Below, in pieces: positions 57,569-64,000 of a stretch of 64,000 nucleotides of DNA. The stretch comes from Allobosea sp. GTDB taxonomy: Bacteria > Pseudomonadota > Alphaproteobacteria > Rhizobiales > Beijerinckiaceae. A program made the position numbers and the translations under genes. The stretch covers positions 62,001-126,000 of the forward strand of contig NZ_JAFKFW010000003.1 of the NCBI RefSeq assembly GCF_017308015.1, read 5' to 3'. Position 1 is the first letter of the stretch, and every line of letters begins with the position of its first letter. The notes under the pieces were generated by a model. It was not told the origin of the DNA. It saw nothing but the letters and a program-made list of their open reading frames with translations, and ran no database searches.

Positions 57569-58114
57569 ATGAACACGACGAGCCCGATGCCCGTCGCCGC
57601 CACGCAGGAGGAGCGCTGGACACCCTATCGCCATCCCCAGCCGAAGGAATCGCCGCCCGAGCTGATCGTCCCCAACGTCATCCCGACCGACGAGCGCGTC
57701 TGGGTGCCCGTCGACGACAATGTCTGGTTCCGCCCCCTGCTCTTCTGCGCCTCGCGCGGCTACTGGATGAACCTGCTCAAGGTGCGCCGCGCCGGCGTGC
57801 TTTCGCGCCATCGCCACCCGCTGCCGGTCCATGGCTATGTGCTGAAGGGCAAGTGGCGCTATCTGGAGCATGACTGGGTCGCGACCGAGGGCTCCTATGT
57901 CTACGAGGCGCCCGGCGAGACGCACACACTGGTGGTCGATCCCGATGTCGAGGAGATGATCACCATGTTCCAGGTGAACGGCGCGATGATCTATGTCGAT
58001 CCGGACGGCAAATGTCTCGGCTATGACGACGTCTTCACCCGCATCGACAAATGCCGCGCGCATTACGCCCGGAACGGGTTGGGCACAGATTACGTGGATC
58101 AGTTTATTCGGTAG
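57569..58114 (+). CDS. 2,4'-dihydroxyacetophenone dioxygenase-like cupin
   Basis: The 181-residue protein has a cupin fold with metal ligands H81-R-H83 (SRHRHPLPVHGYVLKG) and E117-T-H119 (EAPGETHTLVVDP). It resembles 2,4'-dihydroxyacetophenone and acetylacetone dioxygenase families, which cleave carbon-carbon bonds using a mononuclear iron. The true substrate is unknown. It follows an SDR gene by 90 bp, so the two may act in one catabolic route; an operon is likely but not shown. Confidence 0.85.
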   Translation: MNTTSPMPVAATQEERWTPYRHPQPKESPPELIVPNVIPTDERVWVPVDDNVWFRPLLFCASRGYWMNLLKVRRAGVLSRHRHPLPVHGYVLKGKWRYLEHDWVATEGSYVYEAPGETHTLVVDPDVEEMITMFQVNGAMIYVDPDGKCLGYDDVFTRIDKCRAHYARNGLGTDYVDQFIR

Positions 58115-58122
58115 ATCGAGTT

Positions 58123-58165
58123 GCCGTCATTCTCGGGCGCAGCGAAGCGCAGACCCGAGAATCTC
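58123..58165 (-). repeat. Dispersed palindromic repeat, copy B
   Basis: This 43-base element is the inverted counterpart of 21896-21938 (39 of 43 identical). It begins 8 bases after the cupin stop codon. Confidence 0.75.
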
Positions 58166-58182
58166 GTGACCAGAAGGCGCTG

Positions 58183-58213
58183 GAGAACCCCTCTCCCGTA
58201 AGGAGAGGGTTCC
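58183..58213. terminator. Hairpin between the cupin gene and fliX
   Basis: GAACCCCTCTCC and GGAGAGGGTTC pair with one bulged base and a CGTAA loop. No T-run follows, so termination is only possible. The rest of 58115-58318 shows no gene. Confidence 0.4.
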
Positions 58214-58318
58214 CCGCGCTTGAACTGCCTGCACTCGTTAGCTGGATGAAGCTCGGCGCGGCGGTCACGAAGAAGGAGTCGCCCAGGTCAAGCCTGAGCA
58301 CGACGTCGGCTGAACACT

Positions 58319-58726
58319 TCAACGCTTCAGCTTCGCCAGCTCCACCGCCGCGCGCAATTCGATATGCGCCAGAACCTCGTCGAGGCGCGGATCGTCCGTG
58401 GTCTCCCGGCGGAACGACAACGTGGTGTGCAGCCGCTCCAGCTCGGAGGGCAGCACGCGGCCAGCGAGCAGCGCGGCTTTCAGACGGTCGAGCCCGTCGA
58501 GCAGATCATGCCCCCGCCGGGCCTGCCGGCGCTTGCGGTCCTGTGCATCCTCCTGCGCCTGCACGGCGAGCAAGGTGTCGAGCGGGCCGGCCGCGCTGAC
58601 GCCGCTGCTGCGGGCCGCAGTCGCGGATTCCTGCGTCGGAAGCGTGAAGGCCGCGCCACTCGAGCGCCTCGCGGAACTCGCCGGGCCGGCATTCGAGACG
58701 GGCGCGCGCTGGTCGATTCTGATCAT
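58319..58726 (-). CDS. fliX: Flagellar assembly regulator FliX
   Basis: FliX binds the sigma-54 activator FlbD and couples flagellar assembly to class III/IV gene expression in Caulobacter. ATG 58726 gives 135 residues. The C-terminal half matches the family closely: LDTLLAVQAQEDAQDRKRRQ, RRGHDLLDGLDRLKAALLAG, and the ending EVLAHIELRAAVELAKLKR. The N-terminus is Ala/Ser-rich and variable. It is divergent from flgI, as in Caulobacter. FlbD itself is not in the window. Confidence 0.9.
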   Translation of the reverse strand: MIRIDQRAPVSNAGPASSARRSSGAAFTLPTQESATAARSSGVSAAGPLDTLLAVQAQEDAQDRKRRQARRGHDLLDGLDRLKAALLAGRVLPSELERLHTTLSFRRETTDDPRLDEVLAHIELRAAVELAKLKR

Positions 58727-58740
58727 CGGCGGCCTCTGGA

Positions 58741-58781
58741 GCATCGGACCGGAGAGTGAACGCCACTTTTCGGTCTGATGC
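58741..58781. repeat. Inverted repeat (GCATCGG family), copy 2
   Basis: Arms 58741-58758 and 58764-58781 pair over 18 positions, with three G-T pairs and a 5-base loop. It is related in sequence to 34590-34632 and lies in the fliX-flgI gap. Confidence 0.7.
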
Positions 58782-58994
58782 CAAGATAGTGACCAGATCG
58801 CCAGGTTGCGTCCGATAGGGCGCGCGACGATCTGGAAGGGTTAACGAACTCTTGCCGGAACACGGTTAACAGCCGGTAAATTGCCCGGCAGAAACTGCCG
58901 CCCCGGCAGGAAGCGCAGGCTCCGCAAGGGCCTCCCGAACATCGGGCAGAACTGCAAAGGACTGACAAACAAGGCTTTTCAAATTCGAGCGGTT

Positions 58995-59010
58995 TGGCAC
59001 GCCGCTCGCA
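58995..59010 (+). promoter_or_regulatory. Sigma-54 promoter of the flgI operon
   Basis: TGGCAC (58995-59000), GCCGC spacer and TCGCA (59006-59010) match the RpoN consensus with GG and GC ten bases apart; one base of the -12 block differs (TCGC for TTGC). The flgI ATG is 40 bases downstream. The fliX-flgI gap (58727-59049) holds no other gene. Confidence 0.75.
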
Positions 59011-59049
59011 AGGGTCGGATGAGTTCAACTGCCCTGTGGTGCCAGACGC

Positions 59050-60183
59050 ATGTTCCGTAACCCCGCCCTGAAGACGCTGCTGAAGCCGCTGGCCGCGCTG
59101 CTGGCCGTGGTCGTCGGCCTGTCGTCGCAGCCGGTGTTCGCGCTTTCGCGCATCAAGGACCTCGCCTCCGTCGAGGGCGTGCGCACCAACCAGCTCCTCG
59201 GCTACGGCATCGTCGTCGGCCTCAACGGCACCGGCGACACCCTCAACAACACGCCTTTCACCAAGCAGTCGCTGCAGGCCATGCTGGAGCGCCTCGGCGT
59301 CAACACCCGCGGCGCCAACATGCGCACCGCCAATGTCGCCGCCGTGATGGTGACCGCCAACCTGCCGCCCTTCGCGACACAGGGCACCCGCGTCGATGTC
59401 ACCGTCTCCGCCATGGGCGACGCCAAATCGCTGCAAGGCGGCACGCTGCTGGTCACGCCGCTTCTGGGCGCCGACGGTGAGGTCTACGCGGTGTCGCAGG
59501 GTCCGGTCGCGATCTCCGGCTTCTCGGCCGAGGGCGAGGCCAGCAAGATTACCCGCGGCGTTCCGACCGTCGGACGCATCGCCAATGGCGGCGTGGTCGA
59601 GCGCGAGATCGATTTTGCGCTGAACAAGCTTTCGACGCTGCGCCTCTCGCTGCGCAATCCCGACCTGACCACCGCGCGCCGCATGGCCGCCGCGATCAAC
59701 GAATTCGTCGGCGGCGACTCGGCAGAGCCGACCGACCCGTCGACGGTGGTCTTGCAGATTCCCGCCCGCTTCAAGGGCAACATGATCAAGCTGCTCACCG
59801 ATATCGAGCAATTGCGCGTCGAGCCCGACCAGCTCGCCCGCATCGTCATCGACGAGCGCTCCGGCATCATCGTCATGGGCAAGGATGTCCGCGTCTCCAC
59901 GGTCGCCGTGGCGCAGGGCAACCTCACCGTAACGATCAGCGAGCAGCCGCAAGTCTCGCAGCCCGAGCCTTTCGGGCGCGGGCAGACGGTCGTGACGCCG
60001 CGTACCAACGTCAAGGTCGATACCGGCGGCGGCAACAAGCTCGCCCTCGTTCGCGAGAGCGTGACGCTGGCGGAGCTGGTCGACGGCCTCAACGCGCTCG
60101 GCATCGGCCCGCGCGACCTGATCTCCATTCTCCAGGCCATCAAGTCGGCAGGCGCATTGCAGGCCGAAATCGAGGTGATGTGA
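59050..60183 (+). CDS. flgI: Flagellar P-ring protein FlgI
   Basis: FlgI forms the periplasmic P-ring around the rod. The 377-residue protein has a cleavable signal (about 1-33, ending in QPVFALS), then RIKDLASVEGVRTNQLLGYG and VVGLNGTGDTLNNTPFTKQS, both hallmarks, and the C-terminal LVDGLNALGIGPRDLISILQ. It is exported by the Sec route and needs FlgA. Its stop overlaps the next ATG as TGATG. Confidence 0.97.
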   Translation: MFRNPALKTLLKPLAALLAVVVGLSSQPVFALSRIKDLASVEGVRTNQLLGYGIVVGLNGTGDTLNNTPFTKQSLQAMLERLGVNTRGANMRTANVAAVMVTANLPPFATQGTRVDVTVSAMGDAKSLQGGTLLVTPLLGADGEVYAVSQGPVAISGFSAEGEASKITRGVPTVGRIANGGVVEREIDFALNKLSTLRLSLRNPDLTTARRMAAAINEFVGGDSAEPTDPSTVVLQIPARFKGNMIKLLTDIEQLRVEPDQLARIVIDERSGIIVMGKDVRVSTVAVAQGNLTVTISEQPQVSQPEPFGRGQTVVTPRTNVKVDTGGGNKLALVRESVTLAELVDGLNALGIGPRDLISILQAIKSAGALQAEIEVM

Positions 60184-60539
60184 TGACTGTTGCCCTCGCG
60201 CTCCCCGCGGCGAACCTCGCGCTCGGCGTCGCCGGCAAGGTCGCCAACGGCATCGCCGATGCACTCGACCCGGCCAAGGCCAAGGCGAAGAAGCAGGCCG
60301 ACGATTTCGAGACCATGTTCCTCGAGCAGATGACCGAGAAACTCTTCGCCAGCGAGGGCACGGAAGGCCCGCTTGGCGAAAACGGCACCGGCGGCGGCAT
60401 CTGGCGCTCGCAGCTCACCCAGCAATACGCCAAGCAGATCCAGAAGGCCGGCGGTATCGGCCTGTCCGACCAGATCATGCGCGACCTGATCAATCTTCAG
60501 GAGCAGGCCGCCGGCGGAGTGCAGAATGCTGGCCGCTAA
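60183..60539 (+). CDS. Rod-binding protein, FlgJ N-terminal-domain-like
   Basis: The 118-residue protein matches the rod-binding domain of FlgJ (DDFETMFLEQMTEKLF, GGIWRSQLTQQYAKQI, GIGLSDQIMRDLI). It has no C-terminal muramidase domain, as in many alphaproteobacteria, where a separate lytic enzyme cuts the wall. It acts as a periplasmic scaffold for the rod. ATG 60183 is coupled to the flgI stop; GTG 60180 would add one residue. Confidence 0.9.
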   Translation: MTVALALPAANLALGVAGKVANGIADALDPAKAKAKKQADDFETMFLEQMTEKLFASEGTEGPLGENGTGGGIWRSQLTQQYAKQIQKAGGIGLSDQIMRDLINLQEQAAGGVQNAGR

Positions 60540-61014
60540 GCCTGTCCTAGACGAGCGCCCGCGCATCGCTGATGCGCTCAGCGCGCGCACCCTGATCGAG
60601 GCCGTGCTGGAGGCGCTCGGCGCTCTCTCCCACCTCGTCGGCGAGGAAACCGAGCTGGTCCGCGCCGGCCGTCTGCCGGAGGCGATGACCCGCGAGCCGC
60701 GCAAGACCGAGCTTGCCGGCATCTATATGCGCGGCGTCGAGCAGGTGAAGCTGAATGCTGTCGCGCTCGCCCGCTTCGTACCGGACCAGGTCAGGCGGCT
60801 GAAGGACGCGCATCTCGCCTTCCAGAGCCTGATCGAGACCAACCAGATCGTACTGGCGACAGCCCGTGCCGTCTCGGAATCCGTGATTCGCGATCTCGCT
60901 GCGGATGCCAACAAGCCGATGCGCGCCAATGGCTATGGCCCGACGGCCACGGTGGGCGCCGGCGTGTTCGCCCGGCCCAATTCCGGACCGCTGGTCGTGT
61001 CTCGCCGGCTATGA
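60526..61014 (+). CDS. FlgN-like flagellar export chaperone (FlbY-type)
   Basis: The 162-residue protein overlaps the previous gene by 14 bp. It is mainly helical, with EAVLEALGALSHLVGEETEL and ELAGIYMRGVEQVKLNAVAL, like the FlgN family of chaperones for hook-filament junction proteins. The C-terminus is less ordered (ANGYGPTATVGAGVFARPNS). In Caulobacter the gene after cheL is flbY, of similar size, so it may be that homologue. The chaperone role is inferred. Confidence 0.6.
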   Translation: MLAAKPVLDERPRIADALSARTLIEAVLEALGALSHLVGEETELVRAGRLPEAMTREPRKTELAGIYMRGVEQVKLNAVALARFVPDQVRRLKDAHLAFQSLIETNQIVLATARAVSESVIRDLAADANKPMRANGYGPTATVGAGVFARPNSGPLVVSRRL

Positions 61015-61249
61015 GTGATCTTCGGCCTGGCCGGGCCGGTCCCAGCCGGGCGGCCGCTGCTGCCAGCCCCTTGGTATATAAAGCGTTTACGCCGCGCCTG
61101 CGCCGAAAGCCCTAAAGATTTACCTAATTTCTTGACGCCGGATTCAATCTTTTCCGTCAATCTCCACAATGTCGGGTAGTCGCGTCCTGCTCCCGGCACC
61201 GGACGAGAACGGCGCGACGGCGCCGTCAACGACTCCAGAAGGAGTGGAC

Positions 61250-61702
61250 ATGGATTTTGGCAACGCACCCAGGCTCGCGGCCGTGATCGGCGCGCCGCCC
61301 GTCACCCGCTCGGACGTCGCGGCTCATGCCGGCAGCGTCGCAGTCGATCTTCCCCCCGAAAAGACCGTGCAATCGGCCTCTGCAGGAGCGGCCATCAACG
61401 TCGAGGTACGCGCCGAAACGCGCGACGCGCAAAGCCGTGCCGACGGCGAGCGCCGCGCCCGCACCAACGACCGGAACAACCGCGAGGCCGCCCGCATCAC
61501 CGACGATACGGTCGAGCGGAAGCTGGTCATCGACCCGCAGACCCGGGCGATCGTGCTGCAGAAGAAGGATCCTCACACCGGCGAGACCATTTCGCAGCTC
61601 CCGGACGAGACGCTCCTGAAGCTGCGCGCGTATGCACGCGAGCTTGGCGAACGCGCCCGCGAAACCGAGGAGCCCAATCACCAGATCGAGCGGACCGCCT
61701 GA
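61250..61702 (+). CDS. FlaG-like flagellar protein
   Basis: ATG 61250 gives 150 residues, with AGAAGGAG 7 bp upstream; the longer frame from 61169 lacks a ribosome site. The N-terminal part is variable, followed by a charged region (TRDAQSRADGERRARTND) and a C-terminal block (KLVIDPQTRAIVLQKKDPHT then GETISQLPDETLLKLRAYAR) like the FlaG family, which tunes filament length. It lies between the flgI group and the flagellins and has its own terminator. The 235-base gap before it contains nothing I can name. Confidence 0.65.
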   Translation: MDFGNAPRLAAVIGAPPVTRSDVAAHAGSVAVDLPPEKTVQSASAGAAINVEVRAETRDAQSRADGERRARTNDRNNREAARITDDTVERKLVIDPQTRAIVLQKKDPHTGETISQLPDETLLKLRAYARELGERARETEEPNHQIERTA

Positions 61703-61724
61703 CGGCGTGCCGCTCTCCGGATCC

Positions 61725-61762
61725 GCAAACCGCCCGCCCCTGCGCGGGCGGTTTGCGTTTGG
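61725..61762 (+). terminator. Terminator after the FlaG-like gene
   Basis: Arms GCAAACCGCCCGC (61725-61737) and GCGGGCGGTTTGC (61744-61756) pair over 13 bp and are followed by GTTTGGG. It is strong in the stem and weak in the tail. The rest of the gap to the flagellin start (61763-61964) shows no clear promoter. Confidence 0.75.
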
Positions 61763-61964
61763 GCCCCGCAAGTCACCGCCGCTCCCTTCTGCTCGCGGCG
61801 TGCCAGTTAGGAGCCACTTAACCATGCACCGACAAGCCGCCGATCCGCTTCAATTCGCCGGCTGAAATTTACCGGTTGTTACGGGCTGGCGCAGCAGGGT
61901 CCATCGGTCGCGGCCAGAACCGCCACGACGCCAGAAGGCACAATCCCAGAAGGGTTTTTCAACA

Positions 61965-63281
61965 ATGGCTACCGTTTCTCTTTCTTCCGGCGTCCGCGCC
62001 GCTCTGACCTCGCTCAACTCGACCAAGGCCGATGCGGTGCAATCGCAGTACCGTCTCGCCACCGGCAAGAAGGTCAACTCTGCCGTCGACAATCCGGTCA
62101 ACTTCTTCACCGCCGCCGGCCTGAACGCCCGCGCCGGCCAGTTGACCGACCTCCTCGACGGCATCTCCAACGGCGTCCAGACAATCACCGCCGCTTCGCA
62201 GGGCATCGACTCGGTCACCAAGCTGGTCAATTCGCTGCAGTCGACGATCAAGCAGGCTCAGGCTGACGCCGCCGCGAACCGCCCGACCCAGACCGGTTCG
62301 GCGAACACGGCGGCTTCGACCCCGAACGGGAAGATCGGCGGCGGCGCTGTCGGCACCAAGTCCGCCAAGGACGTCGCGCTCGACACCAAGCTCGGCGGAA
62401 CTGCCGGTGTTGCCACCGCGACCACCGACGGCGCTCTCGGCCTTGCCGCGAACATTGCGGTCACCGTCAGCGCCGGCAACACCACCTTCACCTCGACGTC
62501 GCTGACCGCCAACTCCACGGTTCGTGACTTGGTTGCCGAGATCAACAAGTCCGGTGTTGCCACGGCGAACATCGATGATGGCGGTCACCTCGTCGTCACT
62601 GGTACGGGTTCCGACACGCTCAAAGTCGGTATCGCTTCGAACGCTGTCGCCGCCACGGCGCTCGCCGACTCGAAGACCAACGTCAACGACAACGAGAAGC
62701 TCGGCCTGGCTCAGACCCTGGGCGCCACCGGCATCAGCGCGTCGGTGAACTCGGCCGTTCGTGCTAATCTGGTCAGCCAGTTCAACGATCTGACCAAGCA
62801 GATCGACCAACTGGCCAAGGATTCGGGCTTCAATGGCAAGAACCTGCTGACCGGCGACAAGCTCTCGATCGTCTTTAACGAGAAGACCGGCGCCAACCAG
62901 TCCAAGCTCGACGTTCAGGGCACGACCCTCACGGCTGCGAATCTGGGTATTCTCCAGGCCGGATCGTCCGATACGGCGACCAGCTTCGACATCCAGAACG
63001 ACACGTCTCTGTCGGGCGCCGCCGATGCGCTGACCAACGCATTGACCACGCTGCGCTCGACCTCCTCGTCGCTGGGTGCCAGCCTCTCGACTGTTCAGGC
63101 TCGTCAGGATTTCACGAAGAATCTCGTGAACACCCTCACCCAGGGCGCGGACAATCTGGTCATGGCCGACACCAACGAGGAAGGCGCCAAGCTCCTCGCC
63201 CTGCAGACCCGCCAGCAGCTGTCGCAGACCGCTCTGTCGCTGTCGAACCAGGCCGACCAGGCAGTTCTGCGCCTGTTCTGA
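61965..63281 (+). CDS. Flagellin
   Basis: This filament subunit has 438 residues. The D0/D1 N-terminus reads SLSSGVRAALTSLNSTKAD and YRLATGKKVNSAVDNPVNFF; the C-terminal D0/D1 part has ARQDFTKNLVNTLTQGADNL and ends DQAVLRLF. The central region (about 110-300) is Ala/Thr/Gly-rich and forms the exposed part. It is secreted by the flagellar type III system without a cleaved signal. A closely similar flagellin follows 194 bp downstream, with a terminator between. Confidence 0.96.
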   Translation: MATVSLSSGVRAALTSLNSTKADAVQSQYRLATGKKVNSAVDNPVNFFTAAGLNARAGQLTDLLDGISNGVQTITAASQGIDSVTKLVNSLQSTIKQAQADAAANRPTQTGSANTAASTPNGKIGGGAVGTKSAKDVALDTKLGGTAGVATATTDGALGLAANIAVTVSAGNTTFTSTSLTANSTVRDLVAEINKSGVATANIDDGGHLVVTGTGSDTLKVGIASNAVAATALADSKTNVNDNEKLGLAQTLGATGISASVNSAVRANLVSQFNDLTKQIDQLAKDSGFNGKNLLTGDKLSIVFNEKTGANQSKLDVQGTTLTAANLGILQAGSSDTATSFDIQNDTSLSGAADALTNALTTLRSTSSSLGASLSTVQARQDFTKNLVNTLTQGADNLVMADTNEEGAKLLALQTRQQLSQTALSLSNQADQAVLRLF

Positions 63282-63333
63282 TCTTCGTCCGCAGAAGCGG
63301 GCAGCCTGCAGGACGCGGGCCGAAGCACATGGA

Positions 63334-63370
63334 AACGGCGGGGCCGCAAGCCCCGCCGTTTTCGCGTTTT
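63334..63370 (+). terminator. Terminator after the first flagellin
   Basis: An 11-bp perfect stem (AACGGCGGGGC, CGCAA loop, GCCCCGCCGTT; 63334-63360) is followed by TTCGCGTTTTT. Confidence 0.88.
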
Positions 63371-63475
63371 TAACCCTGTTGCGGCAGCGTTAACGGATTA
63401 TTAGCCTTAACAAATGATGATCGGTCCGATCCAAACCGGGCAAGCGCCGCGACCGCGCTCTCAGGGGACCGAGAC

Positions 63476-64000
63476 ATGGCGAATACGATTCTTTCCGGCG
63501 GCGTCCGCAACAACCTGCTGACGCTCCAGCAGACCACGGCCCAGCAGAGCGTCATCCAGAATCGACTCGCCACCGGCCGCAAGGTCAATTCCGCGATCGA
63601 CAACCCGGTCAACTATTTCACCTCGATGAACCTCAACGACCGGGCCGATCAGCTTTCCGGCCTCCTTGACGGCATCTCCAACGGCATCCAGACCATCCAG
63701 GCTGCCTCCAAAGGCATCGACGCGATCACCAAGCTTGTGCAGTCGCTGCAATCGACCATCAAGCAGGCGCAGTCCGACAACGCCAGCAACCGGCCGACTG
63801 CCGTCGGCGACCAGAGCAACGGCACGTCGACCGTGCTCGGCAAACTCGGTGGCACGGGCTACACCGGTTCGAAGAGCGCAAAGGACATCGCCCTCGATGC
63901 CAAGCTTGGCATCCCGGCTGCCCCGGCCTCCTATAATGCGACGACAGGCGCGACGACCGACGCGTCCCTTGGCATCGGCGCGACCATGACGCTCTCGATC
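63476..64000 (+). CDS. Second flagellin, 5' part (3' end outside window)
   Basis: ATG 63476 opens a frame to the window edge (175 residues). The N-terminus NTILSGGVRNNLLTLQQTTA and the block RLATGRKVNSAIDNPVNYFT match flagellin D0/D1, and LDGISNGIQTIQAASKGIDA matches the first flagellin nearly word for word. The repeat-like GSKSAKDIALDAKLG is also shared with it (GTKSAKDVALDTKLG in the first). It is probably a paralogue from tandem duplication with separate control, since a terminator lies between. Confidence 0.93.
   Translation, partial: MANTILSGGVRNNLLTLQQTTAQQSVIQNRLATGRKVNSAIDNPVNYFTSMNLNDRADQLSGLLDGISNGIQTIQAASKGIDAITKLVQSLQSTIKQAQSDNASNRPTAVGDQSNGTSTVLGKLGGTGYTGSKSAKDIALDAKLGIPAAPASYNATTGATTDASLGIGATMTLSI

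Noticed and set aside
61060..61120. TAAA...GCCGAAA in front of the FlaG-like gene considered as a sigma-28 promoter
   Set aside because: Spacing is 19 instead of about 15 bases and the -10 is incomplete.

Overview
The window reads as a GC-rich chromosome segment of an alphaproteobacterium, most likely order Hyphomicrobiales and possibly Bosea-like; the genus is inference from gene content and order. The supports are alphaproteobacterial flagellar genes (fliX, motE, a DUF6468 gene), a DksA that keeps one zinc-ligand cysteine, a eukaryotic-type NADP isocitrate dehydrogenase, an NDUFS4-like complex I subunit, CckA, and a GAAC-N7-GAAC SOS box upstream of recA. There is no rRNA, CRISPR, prophage or insertion sequence; this is chromosomal backbone with a few accessory modules.

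Layout. 1-705 is the end of a propionyl-CoA carboxylase beta gene. 0.7-8.4 kb holds an SGNH-like membrane protein, a CecR/YbhGFS-type efflux operon under a 38-bp perfect palindrome, an MBOAT/SGNH acyl-transfer pair and dksA. 8.4-10.7 kb has a GFA-family gene with a probable frameshift and an HlyD adaptor with a small membrane partner. 11.0-17.7 kb is flagellar block 1: flgF-flgG-flgA-flgH leftward from a near-perfect sigma-54 promoter, and fliL-fliM-DUF6468-motE rightward. 18.4-21.8 kb is a 1146-residue exported repeat protein. 21.9-24.8 kb is a lipid-linked sugar transfer module (GT39, GT2, LpxB-N-like membrane protein). 25.6-30.5 kb is an ABC importer of the Fe3+/phosphonate/sugar-phosphate type with a PP2C-like phosphatase. 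30.6-40.2 kb contains tRNA-Arg and tRNA-Pro, a complex I accessory subunit, a DUF192 protein, a large exported unknown, an acetyltransferase, a methyltransferase, a glycosyltransferase, two paralogous lipoproteins, aspS and rnd.

40.3-46.1 kb is flagellar block 2 (fliO-fliP leftward; flgB-flgC-fliE-fliQ-fliR-flhB rightward), followed by cckA, recA and alaS. 53-58 kb is mixed metabolism (methyltransferase, icd, an SDR, a cupin dioxygenase). 58.3 kb to the end is flagellar block 3: fliX leftward, and flgI, a rod-binding FlgJ-like gene, a FlgN-like gene, a FlaG-like gene and two tandem flagellins rightward, the second cut by the window edge.

The blocks together encode much of a flagellum: export gate, C-ring, rod, P- and L-rings and filament. 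fliX and two sigma-54 promoter matches (in front of flgF and flgI) point to a FlbD/FliX-type hierarchy as in Caulobacter. Several intergenic gaps carry dispersed palindromic repeats. Two genes look broken by single-base frameshifts, which may be real or sequencing errors. All calls are from reading the sequence and family knowledge; no database search was run.
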